64,000 bases of DNA from Dryocosmus kuriphilus (Eukaryota; Arthropoda; Insecta; Hymenoptera; Cynipidae), in contig CM076190.1 of NCBI GenBank assembly GCA_038277395.1, positions 252,251,989 to 252,315,988 on the forward strand, in the 5' to 3' direction. Position numbers and translations under genes: made by a program. This document shows positions 52,790 to 64,000 of this stretch, piece by piece. Numbering within the stretch: position 1 is the first letter of the stretch; the number at the start of each line of letters is the position of its first letter. The notes under the pieces are model-generated. The model was not told the DNA's origin and made no database searches. It saw nothing but the letters and a program-made list of their open reading frames with translations.

Positions 52790-53697
52790 CCAAAACCTAC
52801 ATGAAAATTAATTTAATGAAGATGAAAAACTTTCCCTTTAAAATAAATTTCAGAAATATAAAAAATATTAAATTTAATTGTTTTTATTAAATGAAGAATT
52901 TATTCGAGATGCTAATATTCTCATTTATTATTGGAGGATTTTTCACTCTGTTTGTGTATTTTAAAAGAATTCAAATTAATAATAAAATAATATCTAATGA
53001 ACATTTATTAGTCAAATTTTTATGTCGTTTATTGTACTCACTACCTATTTCAATATTAATTATTAGAAGAGTAAAAAATAAATTATTTTTTATAATTTTT
53101 ATTTAAAAAGCTTTAATTTATAAAGATATTAGAAACTTTGAAATTGAAACTTTATTATAAAGAAATTAATATGAATTTAATTCATATAAATTAATGACTA
53201 TTCTAATTCGAAGAATCCAAAATTTGCGCAATTAATTTATAATCAAAAAACTAGTGTTTAGTGAACAAGGATTTTCCTCTTTAAAATGTATTACACACAC
53301 ATAAGAAACATTAAATAATTGGAGATATGTATTAAAAACGTTATTTATAATGTGTATTAATAATTTAGTAAATTTAAAAAATGAAGTTTCTCGAAAAAAA
53401 GTGGTAAAAAACTGGTAAAAATGATTATTTTTAAAGTCAAAAATATAAATGACAAAAAATTAATTTATGGTATATAAAAGTTATTCTAAATTTTCTTTTT
53501 AAAGCGAATATCATAAGCATAAGAAGCATAAAATAATGGGAGATTCGTATTAGTAGTTTAAATAAAAAAATTAAAAAATGAAGTATTTCATGGACAAAAT
53601 TACAAAAAAAATGTTATAATGAGGCAAAAAGGATTATTTTATTTAAAAAAAGAAAAATTTTCTCTTAAAAATGAACGTCAATAACATAAATAATATT
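52790..53697. repeat. Degenerate ~200-240-bp tandem repeat, left part
   Basis: Units share TCTTTAAAATGAA or a variant, AACATAAAAAATATT, AATTGGAGATATGTATTAAT and AAAAAATGAAGTTTCTC. They are spaced about 200-240 bases apart (near 52,850, 53,310, 53,530, 53,690). The array is split by the LINE at 53,716 and resumes at 58,877. The frame 52,891-53,106 is a shadow. From 52,626 to 52,790 nothing is recognised. Confidence 0.55.
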
Positions 53698-53715
53698 CAG
53701 TAGTTGGAGATATGG
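53698..53715 (+). repeat. Target-site duplication (18 bp), left copy
   Basis: CAGTAGTTGGAGATATGG here is repeated exactly at 58,859-58,876, bracketing the LINE. It lies in the tandem-repeat unit. Confidence 0.9.
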
Positions 53716-53813
53716 CTTCCGTTTCTGGGACCGAAAGGTAAAGTACGCGCGTTTATTCTGCGCTACCTTTTTTGGTTTTAGCGACGGGTGCGGAGGCCTG
53801 ATTGAGGTGAAAG

Positions 53814-55400
53814 GTGATAAGGCAAATGAGTTTAGTGAAAGGGTTGTGTGGTAGTGTGGGGGATTTGTTTTGTAAGGTTAAGAGGGTTGAAACGAAAGTC
53901 GAAGGTGAGAGTTTACAGGATAGTTTCCGAGGTCGGAAAAGCGAGAGGGAAGTTAAGGTACAGCAGATCCGTAAGGTAGACCAGCATGTTTATAATGAGG
54001 AGTCCAATGGGGACCAGTGTAGAGCAGCAGCAGGTAGATAACCTCGCTGCTGATGAGCTCACTGTGGCCGGTGAAACAGGTAGAGATAAGGCTGATGCCG
54101 GGGATAGTACTGATGATGGAGAGATGCAGTTTAGTATGCCGGGAAACTTGGTGACGGATGAGAAGGAAGGGGCACTAGGCGACAGAAGAACTCGAGGTAG
54201 AACGTCAAATCGGGAACTGTGTAGTAGATCGTGATCTAACAGTTTAGGATCGAGACAAATTTTTATCAAGTGGAGACAGTGGGTGGGTTAAAGGATAAAG
54301 GCGATGAGGGGGGCAAGAAGGAAGATAGTAAAAGGTCAAGGGTAGAGGCGGATTATGAACAGGGAGAAGAGAAATTGCGGGAAAAGCTTAAGAAAAGGTC
54401 TCCACCGGAGAGGAATAAGGCAAAAGGGAAAGTCGATCTAGGGAATCTGGAAAGTCTCATTAAAGGGTTTAGAGAAGAAACGAGCGGCAGTCTGAATGCC
54501 ATATAAGAGAGAGGGGATGAGGTCGGAGAGGAAGTGAGGAGAGTTAGAGAAAAGTGGGAAGAATGGAATCTGGTGTGGCGGCAAGAAAAAGATAAGGTTT
54601 GGAAACAGTCGGAGGACACTGGCGAAAAGCAGGGAATGAGTGAGAAAGAGAGAAAACTTGATATGGAAAAGTTGGAAGAATGAGCGAGAAATCAAGGATG
54701 TAAGTCTGAGGACCGAAAGAAAGTCGATGAAGGGGCAAGAGAAAGGAGAAAACGAAATAATTGAATAAAAATGTTATCCTAGAAAATGTGAGAATGGAAT
54801 GATGATTGGGAAAATTAGAAAAGAAAATGCAAATAGATGAGAAGACGAAACATGGTAGAAATATAGGGACTAGAGGAATGAAAGTGGACAGTGAATCAGG
54901 GAAAGGAAACGTGGAAATGTTGTTAGGGGAAATTGGGAAGGAGTACAGGTCGAAGAGGTGAATGAAGTGGGAACGAATAATAAAGGTAAGTCGAGTGTAT
55001 ATACAGCGAAAGTGAGAAGTGAGGAAGAGGAAGATGATAATATGAGAAAAAAGAAATCTTTAAAGGAGAGGGAAGAAAGGATAGAGGAGGATATAATTTG
55101 GAATGAAAAATGAAGAAAGTTTATTATGAAACAGAGAGCATGGAGCCAAAGAATGAAAGGGAACAGGGTATGAATAGGGAAAGACAGGTTGTGGGTAAAC
55201 GGTATTGTATGGATATAGGAGAAAGAGAAAGAAAAATTCTGTGAAGTGTATCAGAAGGGTGCATGGCGACGGGGTGAAGAAACAAAGGCTAGTGGTAGAA
55301 GGGAGGAGATAATGGAAACAGCAGTGGGTGAAAAGAAAGGAGAAGGAGAACGCGGAGCTACGGGGTTTCAACAAAATTGGGGAAGGGCGTAAAAAAGAAA
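53814..55400 (+). pseudogene. LINE ORF1 relic
   Basis: ORF1 proteins of LINEs bind the element RNA. Readable parts are a low-complexity acidic and basic N-terminus (54,270-54,506, then EEVRRVREKWEEWNLVWRQE), and a C-terminal region with MRKKKSLKERREERIEED-like and DRLWVNGIVWI readings. These align with KEKWEKWEKCWKKDKEKVWQ and RKERIDEDMTWRERRKRW ... DRLWVNETVWI of the LINE at 60,739. It is broken by several stops. Confidence 0.55.
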
Positions 55401-55429
55401 GAAATGAGAAAGGAAGGAAAAAAGAAATG

Positions 55430-58400
55430 AAGTTAGCATTTTGGAATATATCAGGGCTAGTGAATATAGATGAATGACTCCAAGAACAGGTGAAGAAATG
55501 GGAAGCAGTGATGTTGAGTGTAACCTGGGTAGATGAGATGGATTAAAGGAGGGTGAAGATGAAGTTACCCAAGGAATATACATGGAAGATGCAAGAGGCA
55601 AAGGAAGAGAAGGTAAAGGGAAGAAAGAAAGGGGGCATGGTGTCAGGAGTAAGGAATCAGTTGGTAAGTGAGGAGGGAATAGAAACGAAATTTGAAGAAA
55701 TAGGTGTAGTAATGACGAGAATGATGAAGATAGGAAGAAGGCGGATGAGGATGGCTTCCGTCTACAAGAGAAGGGGAGAAGAAGGATGTTGGGTTTTGAT
55801 TAGGAAATGGGTGGCGAAGAAGGATGATGAATTGGTTTCGATAAGAGGCGATCTGAATGCTTGGATAGAGGCACAGAGAGGAGAAATATGGGATGAAGGG
55901 AATGAGACTTTCAGGAGAAGATCGAAACATAAACACGTAGAACTACAGGGTAGGACTCTGCTGGAAATTCTGGGAGAAACACGATAGTTCATTTGTAATG
56001 GGAACCCGGAGAGGGATGAGGAAGGACAGATTACATTTGCGGAAAAATTGGAAACAGTAATAGACAACATTCTAGCAGAGGAAATGATAAGAAGTCTGTC
56101 GGAAAGAATGGAAGTAGGGAACGAAAGAGTGTCAGGACACTTCCCGGTAACTGCAACGTTGAAATGTGTGAATGGAAGAAGAGAAGGAAGAAAGAAGGAG
56201 GAAGTGACAAGGAAGAAAACAAAGATGGGAAAGTAGGGAGTTAACAAAATAAGAGAATACATGGAAAGAATGGAAGAAGCAAGTACTATGATTGAAGTGG
56301 GGGAGGGCGCGAATGCGATGTTGTTAAAGATAAAGGGAGTTGTAGAGAAGATAGTGGAAGAAATTAGGCCAAGTGAGGAGGAAAGAAATGAGAAAAGACG
56401 ATGGTGGGATGTGTAATGAATAGAGAGCAATGAATGTATGAAGTTATCGTTAAAGAATTGGAGAAGAGGAGAGATATACATTAAGAAATAAAATAAAAGG
56501 AAAAGGTAACACGAGAAATGATTGGATGTGAAAAGACAGGAGGAGAAGGTGAGGCACATGGTGGAGGTAGAAAAAGGAATAAAGAAAGGAAGAAAATGGA
56601 AGGTGACCAGTAGAGAGAGGTGGGGAGGGGGAACGCAGGAAGAGCAAGGAAGGAGGAATGTAAGGGGAAATGATGTGACCGATGATGAGGTGAATCAAGC
56701 AGTTGAGAAGTTAGAAAGGAACAAGGCGACAGAAGAGAATGTGATGGAGAATGAAGCGTTGACATTTGTAGGAAGAAGGATTAGAGAAGAGATTTGGGAA
56801 GTACGTAGTAGAGTATGGAAATGTGAAGGCTAGCCCAAGGAGTGGAGAACAGGTTTGGGAGTTCCATTATTAAAGAAAGGTAGGGGTGAAAAGTGGAATA
56901 TTGTAGCGGAATCACCCTCATGTCGGTAACGTATAAAATCTACGCGGAGTTGCTAAGAAAGAGATTTGAAGGACAGGTAGAAGAGAAAGAAGGTATTACG
57001 CACAATCAAATAGGATTCAGAAATGGATGGGAAAAGTGGATAACATTTCCCTTCTGTATTATCTAGTCAACAGGAACCTGAGACAGAGGAAAGGAAAGCT
57101 AGTTGCGCCCTACGTAGATTTTAACGCAGCATTCAACGCGGTGAATAGGAAAGTTTTGTGAAAGGTAATGAAAGAAAGGTAGTTGGACGAAGAGTTGATT
57201 GACAGGATAAAAAAGCTCTTTACGGAGACGAAGAAAAGGTTGAGGATCGGGGAATAGAAACGGGGAAATTCCGGATAGGGAGCGGTCTCAGACAAGGATG
57301 CCCGCTAATTTCATTGTTATTTAACATAATGTTAGCAGACCTAGAAGGGAAAATGAAAAGGAATGGTTACTAGCATGGTTATTTAACATAATGTTAGCAG
57401 ACCTAGAAGGAAAAATGAAGAATAGTGGTAAAGGAGGTACAGTTATAGGAAATAAAAAAACATACTAACTATCGTCCGCGGATGGTGTGGTGCTTCTAGC
57501 AGAGAATGAAAGTAGAATGAGCTTGCTAGTGAAAGGATTCGAAGATTATGGGAGAGAAAAAGACTTGACAATTAACGTCACGAAGACAAAAATAGTATAT
57601 TTCAGAAAGAGAATGAATGAAGTAAAGTATGGATGGGAGATAAAAGGATAAATGGTGTAAATGGTAGAGGAGTTTTGTCATTTACGATATTGGTTCGAAG
57701 CGGGAGGTGGCAATGATCTTCAGGTGAAAAAAAGAATGGAAATTTCGAGTAAGGTGATGGATCAAGTGTGGGGGATTGGAAAAAGAAGATTCAAAGTGGA
57801 CTGGAAGATGAGATTATGGCTTTTCGTCTCACTGGTATGGTGAGTAATGTGCGATGAAGTGGAAATATGGGGTTGGAATGTGTACAAGAGGGTAGAAAAC
57901 ATGCTACAAAGATTTCTGAGATAGGTTATGGGAGTAAGCTGGAACTGCCCAGGTTAAACATTAAGAGAAGAAAAAGGGGAGAGAAATTGGTAATAAGGCA
58001 GAGAAGAAGAGTCTGAAATTTCGAAAAGAAACTTAAGAGCGTAAGGGTAGCAAAATAGCACAAGTTTGTCGACAGGAATTAATAAATAGAGAGAGGAGAT
58101 GTAACACGGAACACTCAAAGTGGGAGGAAGAGAGATGGCAAGTTAGAATGGAATGGTGAATGTGTGGCGAGGGGTGGGAGTGGTAGGAAATTGAAGAGTA
58201 AATGAGTGAGAAGCAGGAAGTGAAGTGGCGGAAAAAGATTATAGGGTCAAAATATAACAAATGTTATAAATTCTTCAAGATGGAAGGGGTCCCAGAATAT
58301 TAACGCAAATAGAACAAGGAGTGCGGGTTGGCCAGAATGATACGTTTCAAAATAGGGGACGGCATGAATGAATTTAAATATTGGATGAGTAAAGAAATGA

Positions 58401-58600
58401 GAGTGTGCAGAGCATGCAGATATGAAAGGAAATCGTGGGAGCACGTGTTGGAGAGTTGCACAGGCGAAAAGGAAGAGGGAGAGTGCGTGGTAGAAAAAGT
58501 TAGGGGAATAATGCCCGGTTGTGGACAAGGGGAAAACTTGTTGTAGAACTTAGAAGAAAAAGAGAAGGGAGGATGTATGGGGGAGGAGAAAACCAAAATC
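55430..58600 (+). pseudogene. LINE ORF2 relic (endonuclease, reverse transcriptase, CCHC)
   Basis: The endonuclease starts MKLAFWNISGLVNIDE and has a GDLNAW block (55,553-55,987). RT parts are VEKLERNKATEENVMENEAL, SGLRQGCPLISLLFNIMLAD, and SADGVVLLAE where a YADD is expected. A thumb-like part (QVKKRMEISSKVMDQVWGIG) and a C-terminal CRACRYERKSWEHVLESC (CX2CX8HX4C) follow. A 63-base tandem duplication around 57,315-57,410 repeats GTTATTTAACATAATGTTAG. Stops and frameshifts are frequent. Confidence 0.7.
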
Positions 58601-58858
58601 GAAGTAAAATTAGTGTTGCGTGACTTGGTATAGCTTGAAGGATAATGGTTAGATGAAACGGAAGCCCTGGAAGGTCTCGCGCACTTGTTAGATATTAGAT
58701 AATAGATAGTAAGATTGTATTGAAAAATTTAAGAACTTGTAGATAAAGAAGCGATAGTAGGTTAAAATAAGCATAAAGCACAGTGCTTAAGTGAAATTGT
58801 AAGGGATGTAATGGGAACGGAGCCCTCAAACCCGTAAGGGAGAGTATCAGACGAATAC

Positions 58859-58876
58859 CAGTAGTTGGAGATATGG
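58859..58876 (+). repeat. Target-site duplication (18 bp), right copy
   Basis: Exact copy of 53,698-53,715. Confidence 0.9.
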
Positions 58877-59400
58877 AGGTATTTGTAATCCTTTTTAGTG
58901 TGAAAAATTATATTTTTCGTTGCAAAATTACAAAAATTTGTTAAAGGTTGGTAAAACTTATTATTCCTTCAAATCCGAAACCTGCACGACAAATAATTGA
59001 TAATAAATAAAAATTATTATTTAATGAAGAAGAATTTTGTATTTGAAGTGAACTGCAGGAAAATAAAAAATATTGAGTAATTGTAGATATGTATTATTAA
59101 TTGTGGAATAATGTAAAATTTAAGTTTTTCATGAGAAGAATTTTAGAAAAAATTCTAAAAAATTGTAAAAATGATTATTCTTTAAAATAGGAGATCTCTA
59201 CGACAATTAATTAATCTATAATGTTCAAGATTCATTATTATTCAACGAAGAGGAATTTTGTTTTTAAAATGAACTTCAGGAACATAAAAAACGTTAACTA
59301 ATTGGAGGTATGTATTAATAACTTAAAAAAATGTAAAGTTTAGCTTTCCGTGGGGAAAATGTTAAGATATAACTTTTCTTAATTGTTTAAATTCTGAAAT
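58877..59400. repeat. Degenerate ~200-240-bp tandem repeat, right part
   Basis: Continues the array interrupted by the LINE. Units near 59,080 and 59,300 share GAATTTTGT, TGAACTTCAGGAACATAAAA and AATTGGAGGTATGTATTAAT. Confidence 0.55.
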
Positions 59401-60202
59401 TTTCCTTTCATAATTTTCAAATGTCGGGAGTTTTATACATATTTCGGTATTTTTTGTCGTCTTTTGTCCTTTCTTGTGTATTTAATAATAACAATAATCA
59501 TAATAATTGAAATGTGAAAAAAAAATTTTTAATCCAATTCATTTTTCTCTCAGGCCTAAGGTTTAAAATTTAAGGCCTTTCCTTAAGCTTTAAAAAATTT
59601 TTAAACTTTAAATACAATATTAAATCTTAACTCACTTCATTTCGAGAATTTTAATTTTCATAAACATTTTTAATCAATACTGATACAATTATATCATAAA
59701 ATATTGACAGAAGATAACATTTTCGAATTTAATTGAGTTCAATTTTAATACTAATACTAAATATTAACCCAATTAATTTCGAAATCTTTACAAAACTACT
59801 AATAAAGCTATCGGGAATTTTCCAGTTAGAAAATTATCGAAATGCCAAATATTCTTTTTGGAAATTTTATAATGGGAGGAATTTTATTCTTCGGTATCTT
59901 TTGATCGTCGCAGTAATATTAATAATTAGCCAAAACGAGTGCGAAACTATAGGAAAACTATTTCTTGTCAGTTAGATTACAGATATCTCCTTAATTATTC
60001 ACGCAAATTATGCTGTTATGTAAATACGTGAGAAAAAAAAGTCACCTCCACTTTCAAGAAATATCAAATAACCGGATTTCGATTATACTTTCAGTTACGA
60101 TGAGCACCTTCACCACAAAAGTTTCGACAAAATACGCTTCAAGAATTCAATAGAAACGTCAAAGAGGTTCAAACTTTAAAATTTAAAGTGTCAGACTTAC
60201 AG
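59401..60202. other. AT-rich interval, no gene supported
   Basis: The 80-codon frame at 59,733-59,975 (I, L, N-rich) has no recognisable domain and biased composition. Nothing else is seen. Confidence 0.4.
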
Positions 60203-60254
60203 CAAAGATGCTGCTGAAATTGCTCTGCTTTTAATGGGCTTCGTTACCATTACA
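60203..60254 (+). other. Candidate small exon
   Basis: TCAGACTTACAG precedes position 60,203 and a strong donor GTAAGT starts at 60,255. One frame is open: KDAAEIALLLMGFVTIT, a hydrophobic stretch. Without neighbouring exons it is only a splice-signal coincidence worth testing. Confidence 0.22.
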
Positions 60255-60722
60255 GTAAGTACTGCATATATTTCAAGTAGATAACTAAAAGTTGAAAATC
60301 GTAACTGTCTATAGACGGTTGTAATCCCTGATAGGAAAATAAAATTAAAGCCGATTCACTCCGATTGAGCAATGTTTTCAATAGGAATGAATGGTGATTC
60401 ATAAATAGGTTTCAATCGGACACCCAGACCCCTAGCTCAATCGCTTTCAGTAGGATTGAAAATTATACTATATTATTATTATTATTTTGAAATTTACATG
60501 TTACGTATGCTGCAGTTTTATTTATGAAAGGAATGTAAAGAAATCAATCAAAATATGCCCGATTTTGTTTAAAAAATTGAAAAATAAAATATTAATAATA
60601 AGTGCATCTTTATATAATTATAAAATAATCTTTATTATTAACATTTTCTTCCATCAAAAGAAATAACTTTTTATTGACTTTCTTCCATTTGGTTTAAAGT
60701 TTTTCGTATTTTGGAAATTTTT

Positions 60723-60738
60723 ACTTAAAAAATTATTG
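60723..60738 (+). repeat. Target-site duplication (16 bp), left copy
   Basis: ACTTAAAAAATTATTG matches ACTTAAAAGATTATTG at 62,684-62,699 with one difference, bracketing the third LINE. Confidence 0.75.
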
Positions 60739-62683
60739 GCTTCCGTTTCCGGCGCTGATAGTGATGGGACGGGTGTAGGAATTTGAGCGATTGTTTTGGC
60801 TTTAGAGGTGAATAAGCGCTGTGTGGGGTGAAAAAAAGGGTTGTGAGTAGAGTTATGGCAGTTGGTATGTGGGAGGAATGAGTGGAAGGGTCGCGGAAGG
60901 TGGAAGAAAGGAAAAAGTGAGAAACAATGGTGCATGCTGAAAAGTGAGGTTAGATGTTAAGTTAGTTAGTTACGTTAGTTAGTTAGTTTTGTGGACAGGG
61001 AGTAGGGTAGTGAAATTGTACGAGACTGGGAAGACGGATGGTGAGGTAAGATCTGGTTATTGTTAATTACTACTGTCTTTTTCTGTGAAAATATTGCAAA
61101 GGATAAAGGGAGGGTGAGGGTAGCTTGGGGAGCGGAGCGAGAGGTCGATAAGTGGGTATGGTAGGAGAATAGCAGGCCACAGGGTAACAGGCCGATTACG
61201 AGGAGACCAATGCAACAGAACGTCAAAGGGCAATACTTGTCCGAAGAAGGGAATTAGAGGCTGGACCCAGTGTGTAATGAATGAAGTGGCGAGCCAGGCA
61301 GGCGGGACTAGTGGGGGTGACGTAGAGAGGTCAGAGTTTTGTAAGTCAATTGATAAGGTGTTAAAGTCAAGCAATGCCATGGATAAGGCTATAGATAAGA
61401 CAAGCACACAATGGAAAATATGTTCCGAGAGTTAGAGCAGGTACGGGGTAGAGGGCTAGTGGAAGAAAAGGAACATGGGAGGGGAACAGAGGGAATAGTC
61501 ATAAAGATAAAAGAGAAATGGGAGAAATGGGAAAAGTGCTGGAAGAAGGATAAAGAAAAAGTATGGCAAAAATTAGAGACGATGGAGGAGGGACAGATAA
61601 AAAAGCAGGAAGAGGGGAGGAAGGTAATAAGGCAGGTAGAAGAGAGGGTACTTAACTTAGAATGCAGAGCTGAACGTCAAGAGAATCGTAAGGAGATAGG
61701 TAGTGAGGGGGGGGTAGAGGGAGACGTGAACTTGAGAGAGGAGAATGAGAGAATGAAAAGTAGGGTACGTGAGTGAGAAAGGAAAATTGAGGGGTTTGAA
61801 AGGGAAAAGAAGAGGAGAAGTATCGTTATAAAAGGATTGCAAGTAGAAAGCGAAACGGGAAAGAAGGAGGTAGAGAAACTTTTGAGGGACATAGAGGCAA
61901 ATGTCAGGGTGCAGGAGGTAAAGGGGTTGGGCAAAAAGACAGGAGAAAAAGCGAGGATGTACGTAGTCAAGCTGGGATGTGAAGTGGAGAGGAGAGAGGT
62001 AATGAGGAAAAAGAAGCTGCTTACGGGAAGAAAAGAAAGAATTGATGAAGATATGACATGGAGGGAGAGAAGAAAAAGATGGCTAATAGGACAGAGGGCT
62101 TGGGAGGAGAGGAGAAAATGGAATAGAGTTTGGTTTGGGAGAGACAGGTTGTGGGTGAATGAGACGGTGTGGATACGGGACGAAGAGAGAGAGAGGAGTT
62201 GAAAGTAGGTGAGCGGTCACAAGGTCGAAGGGGAGCAGATGAGAATAAGAGCAGAGTATAAGCGCCGCGGTTTGCGAACGAGATAAGAGGAAGAATGTAG
62301 GAAGAAGGGAGAGAGAGTGCGAAAAAGGGATTAAAGTAGTTTTTTGGAATGTGGTAGGGATGGATGAAGAAATTGGAAAGGCTGAGAGAAAGAGCAGGTC
62401 ATACAGGGTAGAGAAGAGCCAAAATGATTCGTATAAAGGCAAAAGAAAAGTCACTAGAGTCGAGGATTACTGGACGATCAATAGAATGGAAATAGCGAGA
62501 GGAAACGGAAGCTCAAGGCTTGAGCGGCAGTGCGTAGATTTAGATTAAAGATTATGAAGTTATGTACATATAGGATAAGGTATAGGAATATGTATTTGTA
62601 AAATCTGCGCTGGATGCAAAGATGTGATGGTTATGTAATGACTCTCAAACCCGTAAAAGGGAGAGAGTATAAATAAACGAACA
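60739..62683 (+). mobile_element. Internally deleted LINE (ORF1 only) with target-site duplication
   Basis: Starts GCTTCCGTTTCCGG and ends with CTCAAACCCGTAAAAGGGAG close to the duplication, the same ends as the 5.1-kb LINE, but only 1.95 kb long. ORF1 is present, and the tail contains a GTAGGGATGGATGAAG stretch near the ORF2 start (62,345 on). The rest of ORF2 is missing. Both ends and the duplication imply it inserted in this short form or lost the middle later. Confidence 0.75.
61411..62202 (+). pseudogene. LINE ORF1, open except for one stop codon
   Basis: A single frame of 263 codons is interrupted only by TGA at 61,774-61,776. The N-half is a charged coiled-coil-like region (EKWEKWEKCWKKDKEKVWQK, LNLECRAERQENRKE). 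After the stop, RRSIVIKGLQVESETGKKEV starts an RRM-like fold region, continuing with RMYVVKLG and RKERIDEDMTWRERRKRW, DRLWVNETVWI. In-frame TAA upstream of 61,411 supports this start. It is the best-preserved ORF1 here. Confidence 0.7.
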
Positions 62684-62699
62684 ACTTAAAAGATTATTG
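62684..62699 (+). repeat. Target-site duplication (16 bp), right copy
   Basis: ACTTAAAAGATTATTG, one mismatch to 60,723-60,738. Confidence 0.75.
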
Positions 62700-64000
62700 A
62701 AAAAATTTGTACCAATTTAATAAATGTAAAAATATCAGAAATTAGAGTTTCTATTACAATGATTGATAATTACAAAAATTAAAATTGATACTATTAAAAA
62801 TATTATTAAAATTAATTTAAAACTATCGAAAATAAATATTTAATTATAAAATAATTCAAATAAAAATTGATAGAACAAATAAAAATTACCAAAAGAGTAC
62901 AAAGTAAGAAAAAAGGAAAATTGTCGACATTATGAATTAACGAATTATGAGCTATTTGAAATTTAAAAGAACAAGATTTTCAATTATCGAAAAATAAAAG
63001 TTCTGAAATATACAAATAGGAAATTTTAAAAGATCCGAAATTAAAATTATAATTTATTCATTTATTAATAACTTGTTTTTGAAAACGCAAATTATGATTA
63101 AAATTATTATTAAAACTAATTTATAATTACAAAAAATAAATATTTAATTATAAAATAAATAATATTAAAATTTATACTATTTATAAAAAATGAACAAAAA
63201 AAAATACAAATTAAGAAAAAAGAAAATTGTTGAAAATACAAATTAACGAACTATAAGCTATTTGAAATTTAAAAGAACAAGATTTTCAATTATCGAAAAA
63301 TAAAAGTTCTGAATTATACAAATAAGAAATTTTAAAATATCCGAAATTAAATTTATTAATTTATTAACTTTTTTAAAATTTTTAACAGACCAGTACTAAA
63401 ATGATTAAAATTTAAATTAATTAAAAATAACTCCAAATAAATATTTAATTTTAAAATAAATAACATAAAGCTGATAGCACTAATATAAAATGACCAAAAA
63501 AATTGAAATTAATAACGAATTTTAAAACATCTGAAACTAAAATTTACGGAATTACAAAATTTGCAAATTATAATATTAACGAGTAATAAAATTAAGAAAT
63601 TTTTATTTCCCGTAAATTCTTACATTTCCGAAATTCAAGATTGTCAAAATTAAAAAATGTCGATATTTAAAATTGACGCAAATAATCATTGAAACAAAAA
63701 ACAAAGTATTTAATTATTCGTAAATAACGAAAAAATATATAAGCAATATAAAAATTGACGAAAAAAGGTAATTGCCGGATATAAATTAAAGCTGACGAGT
63801 TATAAAATTTCGGAACTTTATGTAAGATAACGACAAAATTTTTAATTATCGAAAAATGAAAATCTCATATTATGCAAATAAAGGATTTAAAAAGATACGA
63901 AAATGTAATTTAACGAATTCTGAAATTTGCGAATTATAATATTAACGAATTATTTACTTCCCCAAAATCTTGAATTGGAGAATTTTGAAATTGCCGAAGT
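62700..64000. repeat. AT-rich degenerate ~300-bp repeats
   Basis: The phrase ACAAGATTTTCAATTATCGA, then AAAATAAAAGTTCTGAA, occurs near 62,970 and 63,275 and, more diverged, near 63,835; related sequence is at 18,630 and 38,970. No coding frame is supportable. Confidence 0.6.

Larger units (their letters stand above)
53716..58858 (+). mobile_element. LINE retrotransposon with 18-bp target-site duplication
   Basis: About 5.1 kb with a 5' end CTTCCGTTTCTGGGACC, a purine-rich ORF1, ORF2 with endonuclease and RT, and a 3' end with CTCAAACCCGTAAGGGAGAG close to the target duplication. The 5' start and 3' tail match the LINE at 60,739, so the copy is probably full length. It is riddled with stops and frameshifts, so it is dead. 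I place it with the glutamate/arginine-rich LINEs common in hymenopterans (recalled), in the jockey/CR1-like broad group (inference). Confidence 0.85.

Noticed and set aside
55762..56559. 265-codon minus-strand frame, S/F/L-rich, membrane-like
   Set aside because: Antisense of the purine-rich LINE ORF2; complement of GA-rich DNA gives long S, F, L frames without stops.
1..64000. tRNA and rRNA genes
   Set aside because: I saw no cloverleaf-like sequence with A and B box motifs and no ribosomal RNA core sequence, though a tRNAscan or Infernal run would be needed to exclude short or decayed ones.

Overview
This window looks like repeat-dominated nuclear DNA from an insect. The repeat types (Penelope-like elements, mariners, a Gypsy LTR element and glutamate/arginine-rich LINEs of a kind I associate with Hymenoptera) fit a hymenopteran, but the species is inference. 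No intact host gene is visible. Host material is limited to the last coding exon of an unidentified gene at the left edge (177-350), two or three isolated candidate exons, and a wrecked histone H2B gene.

Layout. 0-6.2 kb: AT-rich DNA with short degenerate repeats, candidate exons and a foldback repeat carrying a hammerhead-like motif. 6.2-8.2 kb: a GC-rich block of unknown identity. 8.6-13.0 kb: relics of a repetitive protein, a Tc1-like transposase and a minus-strand LINE. 13.0-44.2 kb: an 8.3-kb segment present twice in tandem (14,235-22,555 and 23,602-44,185). Each copy holds satellite DNA, a foldback TA-flanked transposon, a degraded protein relic and a minus-strand Penelope-like element. 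The second copy later received a Gypsy element (25,162-34,104), a 2.2-kb TIR-element cluster (36,279-38,494) and a mariner (41,996-43,301). The first copy shows where each of the last insertions is absent. 45.1-52.6 kb: a second mariner, an H2B pseudogene cut in two by a 1.95-kb transposon with about 570-bp inverted repeats, and a Penelope-like element with two terminal pseudo-LTRs. 52.8-64 kb: degenerate tandem repeats, two LINE insertions with clear target-site duplications, and AT-rich repeats.

Notable biology. The Gypsy element has a tRNA-Lys-type primer site, a gag gene, and a textbook -1 frameshift signal (slippery heptamer, 7-nt spacer, 8-bp GC stem). Its pol is cut off inside the reverse transcriptase. 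Its LTRs contain a 130-bp tandem repeat with 4 copies on the left and 25 on the right. Each unit can fold into two hairpins that share the same loop design but have different, internally complementary stems. The Penelope-like elements carry type-I-like hammerhead ribozyme cores in their terminal repeats. Nothing here forms an operon or pathway; the window records layered transposition, with the order of events readable from nested insertions and empty sites.
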